Origin: Glaciecola sp047250385
GTDB lineage: Bacteria; Pseudomonadota; Gammaproteobacteria; Enterobacterales; Alteromonadaceae
Assembly: GCF_047250385.1 (NCBI RefSeq)
Contig: NZ_JBLBVM010000053.1
Coordinates: forward strand, 124,001-188,000
Direction of reading: 5' to 3'
DNA length: 64,000 nucleotides
Notes under the pieces: model-generated
What the model saw: the letters and a program-made list of their open reading frames with translations, nothing else
What the model was told of the DNA's origin: nothing
Databases searched by the model: none
Translations under genes and position numbers: made by a program
In this document: positions 46,017-55,051 of the stretch, piece by piece
How the letters are laid out: every line of letters begins with the position of its first letter
How positions within the stretch are numbered: position 1 is the stretch's first letter

Positions 46017-46448
46017 ATGGCTTTAGAACGCACTTTTTCGATTATCAAACCTGACGCAGTAGCTAAAAACGTTATTGGCGCAATTTACAACCGTTTTGAA
46101 AGCGCGGGCTTACGCATCGTTGCTTCAAAAATGGTACACATGAGCAAAGAGCAAGCGGAAGGTTTCTATGCTGAGCATAGCGAACGTCCTTTCTTTGGCG
46201 CTCTTGTTAGCTTCATGACATCTGGCCCAGTAATGGTCCAGGTACTTGAAGGCGATAACGCTGTAGTTAAAAACAGAGAAATCATGGGCGCTACTAACCC
46301 TGCTGAAGCGGCTGCAGGCACTTTACGTGCTGATTACGCTGAGTCAATTGACGAAAATGCTTGTCACGGTTCAGATGCACCAGAGTCAGCTGCACGCGAA
46401 ATCGCGTACTTCTTCTCTGACGAAGAAATTTGCCCACGCACACGCTAA
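46017..46448 (+). CDS. ndk: Nucleoside diphosphate kinase Ndk
   Basis: A 143-aa enzyme that transfers the gamma phosphate from NTPs to NDPs through a phospho-histidine. It has ERTFSIIKPDAVAKNVIG, RPFFGALVSFMTSGPVMVQVLEG and the active-site NACHGSDAPESA with His117. Length is exactly that of E. coli Ndk. It has its own terminator, so it is a single-gene unit at the right border of the accessory block. Confidence 0.98.
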   Translation: MALERTFSIIKPDAVAKNVIGAIYNRFESAGLRIVASKMVHMSKEQAEGFYAEHSERPFFGALVSFMTSGPVMVQVLEGDNAVVKNREIMGATNPAEAAAGTLRADYAESIDENACHGSDAPESAAREIAYFFSDEEICPRTR

Positions 46449-46469
46449 GCAAACGAAGTGTTATACTAA

Positions 46470-46491
46470 GGGAGCTTCGGCTCCCTTTTTT
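46470..46491 (+). terminator. Rho-independent terminator after ndk
   Basis: GGGAGC, a UUCG tetraloop, GCTCCC and six T residues: a textbook terminator 21 bp after the stop codon. Confidence 0.95.
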
Positions 46492-46596
46492 AGTTATATT
46501 AAACACACTGATTAACGCAAAATTGCGTATACTTAGTGAGGTAAAAAAAGCGGTAGCTTAAGCTCGCTTCAGAATTTTTGTAATAAAGGTAAAAAC

Positions 46597-47754
46597 ATGT
46601 CAGTAAACCAAGTAAACACAGTCGCTCCAAAAGAGGTGAAAAAAGTCAATTTATTGAATTTTGATCGCCAAGGTTTGCGTGATTATTTTGCCTCTATTAA
46701 TGAGAAACCCTTTCGAGCTGATCAGTTGATGAAGTGGATTTACCAAGCGGGTGAATCTGATTTTGACGCAATGACAAACATGAACAAAGATCTGCGCGCC
46801 AAACTCAAGAAAAACTGCGAAATCAAAGCTCCCGTTATTTCAGAGCATCAGCAAGCATCCGATGGCACAATCAAATTTGCGTTACTGCTAGAAGGCGGTC
46901 AAGAAGTTGAATCTGTTTGGATCCCTGAAACGGATCGCGCCACACTTTGTGTTTCTTCACAAGTCGGTTGTGCTTTGGAATGCACCTTCTGTTCAACGGC
47001 TCAACAAGGCTTCAATCGCAATCTATCGGTCGCTGAGATTATTGGCCAAGTTTGGCGAGTTGCCACCTTCATCGGTCTATCAAAAGATACTTCTCAACGA
47101 CCTATTACTAATGTTGTCATGATGGGTATGGGCGAGCCATTACTTAATCTAAAAAACGTAGTGCCTGCAATGCGCATTATGCTGGATGACTTTGGTTTTG
47201 GTTTATCTAAACGTCGAGTGACTTTGAGTACTTCAGGCGTTGTACCAGCATTAGATATGTTAGGCGACCAAATTGACGTTGCTTTAGCAATTTCACTGCA
47301 TGCTCCTGATGATAAATTGCGCGATGAGATAGTACCGGTAAACAAAAAATACCCAATTGAGGTCTTTTTAGCTGGTGTAAGACGTTATTTAGCAAAATCT
47401 AAAGCGAATCAAGGCAAAGTTACGGTTGAGTATGTTATGTTGAATCACATAAACGACAGCACAGACCAAGCACACGAATTAGCGAAGGTGCTCAAAGATA
47501 CGCCATGTAAGATCAATTTGATCCCATTTAACCCTTATCCCGGTTCACCCTATACTTGTTCAAGCAATTCAAGAATGGATAGGTTTGCAAAAGTACTCAT
47601 GGAATATGATTATACTGTTGTGATAAGGAAAACCCGTGGCGAAGACATTGATGCGGCTTGCGGTCAATTAGTGGGTGATGTTGTCGATAGAACAAAAAGA
47701 TTATTAAAAAAACAGGTGAATGGCTTACCAATTTCGGTAAAAATGACACAATAA
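46597..47754 (+). CDS. rlmN: Dual-specificity 23S rRNA/tRNA adenine-C2 methyltransferase RlmN
   Basis: A 385-aa radical SAM enzyme methylating A2503 of 23S rRNA and A37 of some tRNAs. The radical SAM cluster motif is Cys125-x3-Cys129-x2-Cys132 (CALECTFCSTAQ). Cys118 and the C-terminal methyl-accepting cysteine (DIDAACGQLVGD) are also conserved, as is MMGMGEPLLNLKNV. It is the first gene of the rlmN-pilW-rodZ-ispG string conserved in gammaproteobacteria; pilW follows after 19 bp. Confidence 0.98.
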   Translation: MSVNQVNTVAPKEVKKVNLLNFDRQGLRDYFASINEKPFRADQLMKWIYQAGESDFDAMTNMNKDLRAKLKKNCEIKAPVISEHQQASDGTIKFALLLEGGQEVESVWIPETDRATLCVSSQVGCALECTFCSTAQQGFNRNLSVAEIIGQVWRVATFIGLSKDTSQRPITNVVMMGMGEPLLNLKNVVPAMRIMLDDFGFGLSKRRVTLSTSGVVPALDMLGDQIDVALAISLHAPDDKLRDEIVPVNKKYPIEVFLAGVRRYLAKSKANQGKVTVEYVMLNHINDSTDQAHELAKVLKDTPCKINLIPFNPYPGSPYTCSSNSRMDRFAKVLMEYDYTVVIRKTRGEDIDAACGQLVGDVVDRTKRLLKKQVNGLPISVKMTQ

Positions 47755-47773
47755 TAAATATAAGAGAAATGCC

Positions 47774-49414
47774 ATGTTGAAGAAATCCTTAGCTATTGTT
47801 GTTCTGTGCACACTCTTAGGTGCTTGTGTAACAGAACCAAGAGATCCAGACTTTGCTGGTGCTGAAGCTATCAACAAAGACGCTGCCGCGAAAAACAGAG
47901 TGAGTTTAGGACTCACTTATTTAAGTAATGGTAACTTTTCTCAGGCAAAAGCAAACTTAGACAAGGCTTTAAACTTCGCGCCGAAGTCGGCAGATGCGCA
48001 TTTTGCAATGGCTTATTATTATCAGCAAGTTGATGAGCTAGGGCTTGCCGAAGACTACTATCAAAAAGCACTCAAACTCGCACCAGAGAACCCAAATATC
48101 ATCAACAGCTACGGCGCTTTCTTATGTGAGCAGGGCCGTTATGAAAAAGCGAAGTCTTATTTCCTTAAGGCCGTGAGTAGCAAAAGTTATGTCTCAACTG
48201 CTGAAACTTACGAGAATTTAGCGATTTGCGCCGTTGATCAGGGCAAGACTGATGAAGCCATCAGTTTCTTCGAGTCAGCCTTAAATCACCAACCAACTCG
48301 TGGTAAGAGTCTGTTTTTATTAGCCCAGTTGCAAAAGCAAGAAGGCAATTATGGTGAAGCAAAGAAAACCTTGTGGAAATACGATCGTGTTTCTCGCGTT
48401 TCACCAGAATCACTTTGGTTGTCGTATGAAATTGCACGTGGCTTAGGTGACACTAAAGCGGCTTTGGGTTACGGGGAATTAATGAAGAGCATGTTCCCTG
48501 AGCATCCAAACACGGCTTTATTCAAAAAACAAATGGGTAAATTTCAGCCTGTCGCAACAGTAACAAACAAACGCAGAGTGGTCGCTCCAGTCACAAATGA
48601 AAATTTAGAGACTACCGACAACAATGCCAGTGAGAGTGAGAGCGACTCTGCCGCAACGCCAGCAATGGTAAAAGTGAGTAAGAAAACGAAAATACTGATG
48701 CCAGAGCCGAGTGAGCCTAAAGCAACGGATGATACGGAATTAGTTAAATCAGAAACTGCTAATTCAGATGAAACTAAACCTGCCGCAAGCGAGTCAGATA
48801 AAGCTGTTACTGAAGAGAAAAGCTCTACTAGTAATAGCGACAAGAAAATAGTCATTGTTGAAGCGCCAAGTTCACCAGTAAACGATACCACTAAGGCTAA
48901 TGATGCAGAGCCGGAAGCATTGACTGCAGCCGAAATTGCGAAGAGAGAAGCCGAGTTGGAAGCCGCTTTAGCAGCCGAGTTTAATGGTGTAAGTTCTGCG
49001 GCTGTGGCAAGTGCAAAAGTTGCCCTAAATAAAGAAGCAGCCGTAAATAAAGAAGCCGCCGTAAACGATGAAGTGGCAGCAACATCTGCAACAATAGATG
49101 GCGCTGTGAAAAAGGTAAATGATTCCTTAGCCACAGCTGACAAAGCAATAGAAGATAAAGTAACAGACGCAGAGCCCGAAGTAGCTGTTGCTGAGGCCTT
49201 AGATAAAGCCAATGCAACAGCACAAAAGCCAGAAGAGGCCGATGCCGCTGAAGATGGGTATCATACTGTTTTACCCAAAGAAAATTTGTATCGCATATCC
49301 ATTCGATATAACGTTAAAATGAAGCACCTCATGAAATGGAACAATCTTGACGATCCATCCGATATAAAAATTGGGATGAAGTTGCGAGTAAAAGGCCCAA
49401 AGAGTAATGACTAA
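47774..49414 (+). CDS. pilW: Type IV pilus TPR lipoprotein PilW/PilF fused to a LysM domain
   Basis: A 546-aa lipoprotein. The signal peptide ends in lipobox LLGAC with Cys18. TPR repeats span about 40-250 (AHFAMAYYYQQVDELGLAEDYYQKAL, INSYGAFLCEQGRYEKAKSYF), the part matching PilW/PilF, the pilotin for secretin assembly in type IV pili. The rest is unusual: about 230 residues of Ala/Glu/Ser/Lys-rich low complexity and a C-terminal LysM domain (about 498-543: YHTVLPKENLYRISIRYNVKMKHLMKWNN, then IKIGMKLRV) predicted to bind peptidoglycan. PilW alone is about 250 aa. The stop overlaps the rodZ start by 8 bp. Confidence 0.9.
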   Translation: MLKKSLAIVVLCTLLGACVTEPRDPDFAGAEAINKDAAAKNRVSLGLTYLSNGNFSQAKANLDKALNFAPKSADAHFAMAYYYQQVDELGLAEDYYQKALKLAPENPNIINSYGAFLCEQGRYEKAKSYFLKAVSSKSYVSTAETYENLAICAVDQGKTDEAISFFESALNHQPTRGKSLFLLAQLQKQEGNYGEAKKTLWKYDRVSRVSPESLWLSYEIARGLGDTKAALGYGELMKSMFPEHPNTALFKKQMGKFQPVATVTNKRRVVAPVTNENLETTDNNASESESDSAATPAMVKVSKKTKILMPEPSEPKATDDTELVKSETANSDETKPAASESDKAVTEEKSSTSNSDKKIVIVEAPSSPVNDTTKANDAEPEALTAAEIAKREAELEAALAAEFNGVSSAAVASAKVALNKEAAVNKEAAVNDEVAATSATIDGAVKKVNDSLATADKAIEDKVTDAEPEVAVAEALDKANATAQKPEEADAAEDGYHTVLPKENLYRISIRYNVKMKHLMKWNNLDDPSDIKIGMKLRVKGPKSND

Positions 49415-50468
49415 AGAACATAGCAAAAAAGAAGAATCGACAGTAGAGTCGACGCAAGCTACACCTGGTCAACAATTGATGAAGGGTCGAGAGGCGATGG
49501 GTTTAACGCAGCAGCAAGTAGCTGATCGTTTACACCTTCGTTTGGGAAACATTCAAGATATTGAAACAGATACTCACAAACCTGGTGTTTCGATGACCTT
49601 CACCAAAGGTTATGTGAGAATTTACGCCAAGTTACTTGGTATGCCGGCAGAACCCTTGTTAGAGAGTTTTGATGTTTTACATCAAGATGAAAATCAATCG
49701 GCAAAGTTACAGAGCTTTTCTCAACGCGTTGCAAAACAAGCAAATGATGATCGCTGGATGATGGTGACTTACCTTATTGTGTTTCTTGTGATCGCTTCAT
49801 TGGTCATTTGGTGGTATCAGCAATCAGACAAGTCGATATTAAACAGATTAAATTTGTTTAGTGAGAACGCAACAGAACAAAGCCAAGGTAATGATATTAG
49901 CGAAGGTGAAGCCGTTAGTGTTATGACTCCTAATGAGAAGTTGCCTGTTGAATTGGCTATTCCTGAAGAAGACATTAAAAACCAAAATCAGCAAAGTACA
50001 AATACACAAAGCAAAGTGAACTCTGGGCAGGACAAGGCATCAACTAGCTTAAATCAAGCTCAAGGTGATATATCAGTCAATGACAATGTTACCGAAGAGC
50101 AGGGCGATGATGAACTGTCCGACATCGATAATCCTTTTGTAGAAAGTGATAGTGCAGATAATGCGAGTGCTAACTTAAGTAGCCAAATCATAAACGGGTA
50201 TACGGTTAAAGCTGATGGTAATGTTGATCTTGTATTTACCTTTAAAGAGGATTGCTGGCTGAGTGTGACGGATGCAAATGAAGAAATCATGGCTGTAGGG
50301 GTTAAAAAGAAAGGTTATGTTATGTCGGTCGATGGCACCCCGCCAATTTCCGTGAATATGTGTCCGCCAGAACATGTCAACATTGACTTTGCTGGCACGC
50401 CAGTTGATTTATCATCATATCCACGCGGTTTTCCGATTAAATTCGAATTATCTGTTACAGGTGACTAA
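49407..50468 (+). CDS. rodZ: Cell-shape protein RodZ
   Basis: A 353-aa inner-membrane protein linking MreB to the elongasome. It has a cytoplasmic HTH domain (about 22-95: LMKGREAMGLTQQQVADRLHLRLGNIQDIE), one TM (about 113-133: MMVTYLIVFLVIASLVIWWY), a low-complexity acidic periplasmic linker, and a C-terminal DUF4115 beta domain (about 265-350: FTFKEDCWLSVTDANEEIMAVGVKKKG). Its ATG lies inside the end of pilW, and its stop shares one base with the ispG start. Confidence 0.94.
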   Translation: MTKEHSKKEESTVESTQATPGQQLMKGREAMGLTQQQVADRLHLRLGNIQDIETDTHKPGVSMTFTKGYVRIYAKLLGMPAEPLLESFDVLHQDENQSAKLQSFSQRVAKQANDDRWMMVTYLIVFLVIASLVIWWYQQSDKSILNRLNLFSENATEQSQGNDISEGEAVSVMTPNEKLPVELAIPEEDIKNQNQQSTNTQSKVNSGQDKASTSLNQAQGDISVNDNVTEEQGDDELSDIDNPFVESDSADNASANLSSQIINGYTVKADGNVDLVFTFKEDCWLSVTDANEEIMAVGVKKKGYVMSVDGTPPISVNMCPPEHVNIDFAGTPVDLSSYPRGFPIKFELSVTGD

Positions 50469-51589
50469 TGTTTTCCGATTCTCCAATTGTTCGTCGTAAA
50501 TCGACTCGAATAAATGTAGGCAACGTCCCCATTGGTGATGGCGCGCCTATCGCTGTGCAATCAATGACCAACACTAATACGTTGGACGTTGACGCGACAG
50601 TGGCACAAATTAAGCGTATACAAGGCGTGGGCGGAGAAATTGTCCGTGTTTCAGTTCCAACAATGGATGCTGCAGAAGCGTTCAAAAAAATTAAAGAACA
50701 AGTGAATATTCCTTTAATTGCCGATATTCACTTTGATTACAGAATTGCCTTAAAGGTTGCTGAGTACGGTGTTGATTGTTTGCGCATAAACCCCGGTAAC
50801 ATTGGCAATATGGACAGAGTTCGTGCTGTCGTTGATTGCGCTAAAGATAAAAACATTCCTATTCGAATTGGCGTAAATGGCGGTTCTTTAGAGAAAGAAA
50901 TTCAAGAGAAATACAAAGAGCCAAATGCTGAAGCACTCGTAGAGTCGGCAATGCGACATGTCGATATTCTGGATAAGCTTAACTTCGATCAATTTAAAGT
51001 CAGCGTAAAAGCATCTGACGTATTTTTAGCGGTCGGTGCTTATCGCTTGCTGGCAAAACAAATACAACAACCTCTGCATTTAGGCATCACAGAAGCAGGC
51101 GGATTCCGCTCCGGTGCTGTGAAAAGCGCCGTAGGTCTTGGTATGTTATTAGCTGAAGGTATTGGCGATACGATCAGAATTTCACTTGCTGCGGATCCTG
51201 TTGAAGAGATTAAAGTAGGTTTCGACATATTAAAGTCCTTGAGAATTCGCTCTCGTGGTATCAATTTTATTGCTTGTCCAAGCTGTTCACGTCAGGAGTT
51301 CGACGTGATTTCAACAGTCAATGCTTTAGAAGAGCGGGTAGAAGATATTCTTACACCAATGGATGTTTCCATCATTGGTTGCGTCGTTAATGGCCCAGGT
51401 GAAGCTGAGGTTTCTGATTTAGGCCTAACAGGTGCTCGTAACATGAGTGGTTTCTATTTAGATGGGCAAAGACAACGCGAACGTTTATCAAACGATGATT
51501 TAGTTGAGCAGTTGGAAAAACGCATCAGAGCAAAAGCAGCGCAGTTAGACGAGAAAAACCGGATAAAAGTTACGGATATTAGTAATTAA
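50468..51589 (+). CDS. ispG: 4-hydroxy-3-methylbut-2-enyl diphosphate synthase IspG
   Basis: A 373-aa [4Fe-4S] enzyme of the MEP isoprenoid pathway, converting MEcPP to HMBPP. It has a TIM-barrel N-terminal part (PIAVQSMTNTNTLDVDATVAQI, LIADIHFDYRIAL, RINPGNIG) and cluster cysteines in the C-terminal part (FIACPSCSRQEFDV and GCVVNGPGEAE). Length equals that of the E. coli enzyme (372 aa). It starts one base inside the rodZ stop codon. Its cluster links it functionally to the ISC operon upstream. Confidence 0.98.
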   Translation: MFSDSPIVRRKSTRINVGNVPIGDGAPIAVQSMTNTNTLDVDATVAQIKRIQGVGGEIVRVSVPTMDAAEAFKKIKEQVNIPLIADIHFDYRIALKVAEYGVDCLRINPGNIGNMDRVRAVVDCAKDKNIPIRIGVNGGSLEKEIQEKYKEPNAEALVESAMRHVDILDKLNFDQFKVSVKASDVFLAVGAYRLLAKQIQQPLHLGITEAGGFRSGAVKSAVGLGMLLAEGIGDTIRISLAADPVEEIKVGFDILKSLRIRSRGINFIACPSCSRQEFDVISTVNALEERVEDILTPMDVSIIGCVVNGPGEAEVSDLGLTGARNMSGFYLDGQRQRERLSNDDLVEQLEKRIRAKAAQLDEKNRIKVTDISN

Positions 51590-51653
51590 ATTCAATAATC
51601 CCGCTTAAAGCGAAAATAAATTCGTAAAACACGCAAAAATAGGCCTCCTAAAT

Positions 51654-51690
51654 TTTACCCAGCGCGACAAAATCCTTATAATGTCGCGCT
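51654..51690 (+). promoter_or_regulatory. hisS promoter within a 9-bp dyad (or ispG terminator)
   Basis: AGCGCGACA (51661-51669) and TGTCGCGCT (51682-51690) form a perfect 9-bp inverted repeat with a 12-nt loop, followed by TTATTTAATT. A -10 box TATAAT (51677-51682) sits mostly in the loop with a weak -35 TTTACC (51654-51659) at 17 bp. It may be a promoter with an operator, or a poor intrinsic terminator. Confidence 0.5.
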
Positions 51691-51714
51691 TTATTTAATT
51701 AATCAGAGACAACC

Positions 51715-52986
51715 GTGGCAAAGACAATTCAAGCAATCAGAGGTATGAACGACTGCTTACCATCGCAAACTGGTATATGGCAGTTTGTCGAGTCGAATAT
51801 CCGTCGAGTTGTTGCCAACTATGGCTACCAAGAGATTCGCACGCCAATTGTAGAAAGTACTGATCTATTCAAACGTTCGATTGGTGAAGTGACCGATATC
51901 GTTGAAAAAGAGATGTACACTTTCGAAGATCGCAATGGTGATAGTTTAACCCTGCGTCCTGAGGGCACAGCTTGTTGTGTAAGAGCCGGAAATGAACATG
52001 GATTGCTGTATAATCAGCAACAACGACTTTGGTACATGGGCCCGATGTTCAGACATGAGCGCCCGCAGAAAGGTCGGTATCGTCAATTTCACCAGTTCGG
52101 TGCTGAAGCTTATGGCCTAGTTGGTCCAGATATCGATGTTGAAATGATTTTGATTGGAGCTCGTTTGTGGCAAGCTTTTGGTATTGCAGACAAAGTTGAG
52201 CTACAAATCAATTCTTTAGGTTCCGCTGAAGCCAGAGCAGCCTACAAAGAATTGCTAGTGACATATTTGCAAGAGCACCACGATAGCTTAGACGAAGATA
52301 GCCAACGCAGAATGTTAAGTAATCCACTGCGTGTTCTGGACAGCAAAAATCCAGACGTCCAAGCCATTGTGAAAGACGCGCCTAAGCTCATTGATCACTT
52401 AGACGATGAATCAAAAACGCATTTTTCACTTTTGTGTGAACGTTTAGACAATTTAGGCATCCAATACACAGTTAATCCAAGTTTAGTGCGTGGTTTAGAT
52501 TATTATAATCGCACTGTGTTTGAATGGGTGACCAGCCTTCTAGGAGCGCAAGGAACGATTTGTGCTGGTGGTAGGTACGATGGACTCGTTGAGCAATTGG
52601 GTGGCAAAGCAAGTCCCGCAGTTGGTTTTGCAATGGGCTTAGAGCGTTTAGTCTTGCTCGTTGAAAGTTTGGATGAGTCGCTTTACGCTAACAACCCAGT
52701 TGATATTTATTTAATGCCAATGGGTGACAGCGCCGAGTCAGAAGCAACAAAAATTGCTGAACAGATAAGAAATGAACTACCAAATGTAAAGGTGCAACAG
52801 CACTGCGGTGGTGGTAACTTTAAGAAACAAATGAAAAAAGCGGTAGCATCACAAGCTGCTATTGCGTTAATTATCGGAGACGACGAACTTGCCAACGCGA
52901 GTGTCTCGGTGAAATTTTTAAAACAAGATAAACCGCAGGCGAGTTTGTTGTTAAGTGAGTTATCTGCTTTAGCAGAATGGCTATAA
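51715..52986 (+). CDS. hisS: Histidyl-tRNA synthetase HisS
   Basis: A 423-aa class II aminoacyl-tRNA synthetase. It has AIRGMNDCLP at the N-terminus, motif 1 with YGYQEIRTPIVE, motif 2 RHERPQKGRYRQFHQFGAE, the histidine signatures LVRGLDYYNRTVFEW and AGGRYDGLVEQLGG, and motif 3 VGFAMGLERL. The C-terminal anticodon-binding domain runs from about 325. The start is GTG at 51715, fixed by the family N-terminus MAK-x-IQAIRGMND. yfgM and bamB follow. Confidence 0.98.
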   Translation: MAKTIQAIRGMNDCLPSQTGIWQFVESNIRRVVANYGYQEIRTPIVESTDLFKRSIGEVTDIVEKEMYTFEDRNGDSLTLRPEGTACCVRAGNEHGLLYNQQQRLWYMGPMFRHERPQKGRYRQFHQFGAEAYGLVGPDIDVEMILIGARLWQAFGIADKVELQINSLGSAEARAAYKELLVTYLQEHHDSLDEDSQRRMLSNPLRVLDSKNPDVQAIVKDAPKLIDHLDDESKTHFSLLCERLDNLGIQYTVNPSLVRGLDYYNRTVFEWVTSLLGAQGTICAGGRYDGLVEQLGGKASPAVGFAMGLERLVLLVESLDESLYANNPVDIYLMPMGDSAESEATKIAEQIRNELPNVKVQQHCGGGNFKKQMKKAVASQAAIALIIGDDELANASVSVKFLKQDKPQASLLLSELSALAEWL

Positions 52987-53059
52987 ACACTTTTAAACTT
53001 AGTTAGCCAAATAAATTTATTTATTAATCAGTTAGATGCAGTAAGCGCAGAGGAATTCA

Positions 53060-53698
53060 ATGGAACGTTACGAAACCGAAGAACAACAAGTAGAAGCAAT
53101 TAAAGGCTTTTGGAAAGAAAATGGCACTGCGATTATCGTAGGTGCAGTCATTGGTCTAGCTGGTTTGTTTGGTTGGCAAAAATATAACGATAGCGTTATT
53201 GAAGCGAAAGAAACACAATCAATGGCCTTTCAAAGTGCACTTGAAGGTATTGATTCAGAAGATGGATTAAGCAAAGCAACTGCTTTCGCAAAAGAGAATT
53301 CAGATTCAGGATACGCTGTGCTTACAAACTTAGTTGCAGCTCAAAAATCTGTTGAACAAAGTGATTTTGAAGCGGCAAAAACACATCTTAACATGGCGGT
53401 TAAAAACTCTCCAAGTGATGCAATTGCTGACTTGGCGAAGATTCGTCTTGCTCGTGTTGAGAATAAATTAGGTGACACCGCTGGCGCACTTAAAACTTTA
53501 GATTCTGTTGTTAGTGCCTCTTTTAGCGACCAAGTTCAAGAGATCAAAGGCGATATCTACGTTGCAACCAAAGAGTTTGATAAAGCAAAAGAAGCTTATA
53601 CAGCGGTATTAGCAGAAGAGCCGCTAAATCGTATAGTCGAAATGAAGCTAAGTAACTTAAACTTCGCTGCTACTGAAGTGACAGGTGCTGCTCAGTGA
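53060..53698 (+). CDS. yfgM: SecYEG-associated periplasmic protein YfgM
   Basis: A 212-aa inner-membrane protein with one TM (about 24-41: GTAIIVGAVIGLAGLFGW) and a periplasmic TPR-like helical domain. The N-terminal ERYETEEQQVEAIKGFWKENG is the YfgM/UPF0070 signature. In E. coli it works with PpiD as a chaperone module of the Sec translocon. It is placed between hisS and bamB as in other gammaproteobacteria, and overlaps bamB by four bases (GTGA). Confidence 0.95.
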   Translation: MERYETEEQQVEAIKGFWKENGTAIIVGAVIGLAGLFGWQKYNDSVIEAKETQSMAFQSALEGIDSEDGLSKATAFAKENSDSGYAVLTNLVAAQKSVEQSDFEAAKTHLNMAVKNSPSDAIADLAKIRLARVENKLGDTAGALKTLDSVVSASFSDQVQEIKGDIYVATKEFDKAKEAYTAVLAEEPLNRIVEMKLSNLNFAATEVTGAAQ

Positions 53699-54921
53699 AA
53701 AATACATTATTAATAGCATTTTTAGCTATTTCGCTAAGTGGCTGTGCCACTGTTTCGGATTGGTTTACCGATGATGAAGAATTAGAGGTTCGTCGTTTAA
53801 AACCAATTGAAGCTGCTTTTCAGCCGAGTATTAAGTGGGACTTAGATGTTGGGGATGGTGTTCAAGACTATTATTCACGTCTAGCACCAGCTGTTGGATA
53901 TGGCAAAGTGTTCGCAGCAAGCCGAGATGGCATTGTCGTTGCAGTTAATCCTGAAACAGGCAAAGTAATTTGGGAGCAAGACTTCGCAAATTACGAGAAT
54001 TACAGTCTTAAGAAAGCTTTACTTTGGTATTCTAACCGCGCCGTATCAGCAAAGATTTCAGGCGGTTTGTCAGTTGCATACCAGTCTGTGTTCTTTGGTA
54101 CTGAAGACGGTTGTGTTTATGCTCTTGAAGAAGCTACGGGCGAATTAAAGTGGAAAGTGGGTGTTAAGGGAGAAGTTATCTCTGCCCCAGCAGTCGATGG
54201 CGGCGTTGTTTTAGTCAATACGACATCCGGCCATTTAATCGCGTTGAACCCTGAGAACGGTAATCAAAAATGGATGACAGAATCTGACGTTCCTCCACTA
54301 ACCTTGCGAGGTGTATCTGCCCCAGCTGCTGACAGCGGTGGCGCTTTGGTTGGAACGCCAACTGGTAAGCTTCAGGTAAGCATACTCGAAACAGGTTTAG
54401 TTGCTTGGGAAACGCAAATTGCATCACCATCAGGCGCAACAGAGCTTGAACGTATAGTTGATATTGACGTAAAACCGCTTGTATTTGGTGGTAACGTATT
54501 CGTTATTTCATACAACGGCACACTTTCAGCTGTAGAGCTTCGCACCGGCCAAGTTATTTGGACTCGCGAATATGGTTCTTATCGAAATATCAGTATTGAT
54601 GGCAACCGTTTATTTGTTGTTGATACGAACAGTAACTTGTATGCAATTGACCGACGTAGCGGTGTTGAATTATGGTCTAATGTGACTTTAAAAGATCGTA
54701 ACATCACCTCGGCAACTCCTCATGGAGAGCATGTTGTCCTCGGCGACAAATACGGTTTTGTTCATTGGTTTACACAAGAAGAAGGCAAGTTAGTTGCTCA
54801 ACTAGAAGTTGGCGATGACGATGAAGATGAAGCTATCTTTACTGGGCCTATCAGCGACGGAAATACCTTATACGTGAAAACGAGAGAAGGTAAGCTTGCA
54901 GCAATATCTCAAGAAAAATAG
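53695..54921 (+). CDS. bamB: Outer-membrane assembly lipoprotein BamB
   Basis: A 408-aa lipoprotein of the BAM complex. The signal peptide ends in lipobox SLSGC (Cys17). An eight-bladed PQQ-like beta-propeller follows with repeated A-x-[ND]-x-x-[TS]-G-x-x-x-W motifs (AVNPETGKVIWEQ, ALEEATGELKWKV, ALNPENGNQKWMT, AVELRTGQVIWTR, AIDRRSGVELWSN). The start is GTG overlapping the yfgM stop by four bases. BamB helps BamA fold outer-membrane beta-barrels. Confidence 0.97.
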   Translation: MKNTLLIAFLAISLSGCATVSDWFTDDEELEVRRLKPIEAAFQPSIKWDLDVGDGVQDYYSRLAPAVGYGKVFAASRDGIVVAVNPETGKVIWEQDFANYENYSLKKALLWYSNRAVSAKISGGLSVAYQSVFFGTEDGCVYALEEATGELKWKVGVKGEVISAPAVDGGVVLVNTTSGHLIALNPENGNQKWMTESDVPPLTLRGVSAPAADSGGALVGTPTGKLQVSILETGLVAWETQIASPSGATELERIVDIDVKPLVFGGNVFVISYNGTLSAVELRTGQVIWTREYGSYRNISIDGNRLFVVDTNSNLYAIDRRSGVELWSNVTLKDRNITSATPHGEHVVLGDKYGFVHWFTQEEGKLVAQLEVGDDDEDEAIFTGPISDGNTLYVKTREGKLAAISQEK

Positions 54922-55008
54922 CTTGAGGGCGAAGAAAGTGACAGTACATATGTGCTGTCAACTTGGCTGAAGTAGGCAAGAAAAACGTGTTAGAAAGGAT
55001 TACGATAC

Positions 55009-55037
55009 ACGCCAATGGTATGCCATTGGCGTTTTTT
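55009..55037 (+). terminator. Rho-independent terminator 14 bp before the der start codon
   Basis: ACGCCAATGG / CCATTGGCGT form a 10-bp perfect stem with a TATG loop and a six-T tract (55032-55037). It ends the bamB transcript. No promoter can fit between it and der, so der transcripts must pass through it. Confidence 0.85.
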
Positions 55038-55051
55038 ATTAAGGGCGAAAA

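Noticed and set aside
48544..49212. A 222-codon minus-strand frame opposite pilW
   Set aside because: Its Ala/Ser/Leu-rich translation is the complement of the Ala/Glu/Ser low-complexity linker of PilW; it has no family features or ribosome-binding site.
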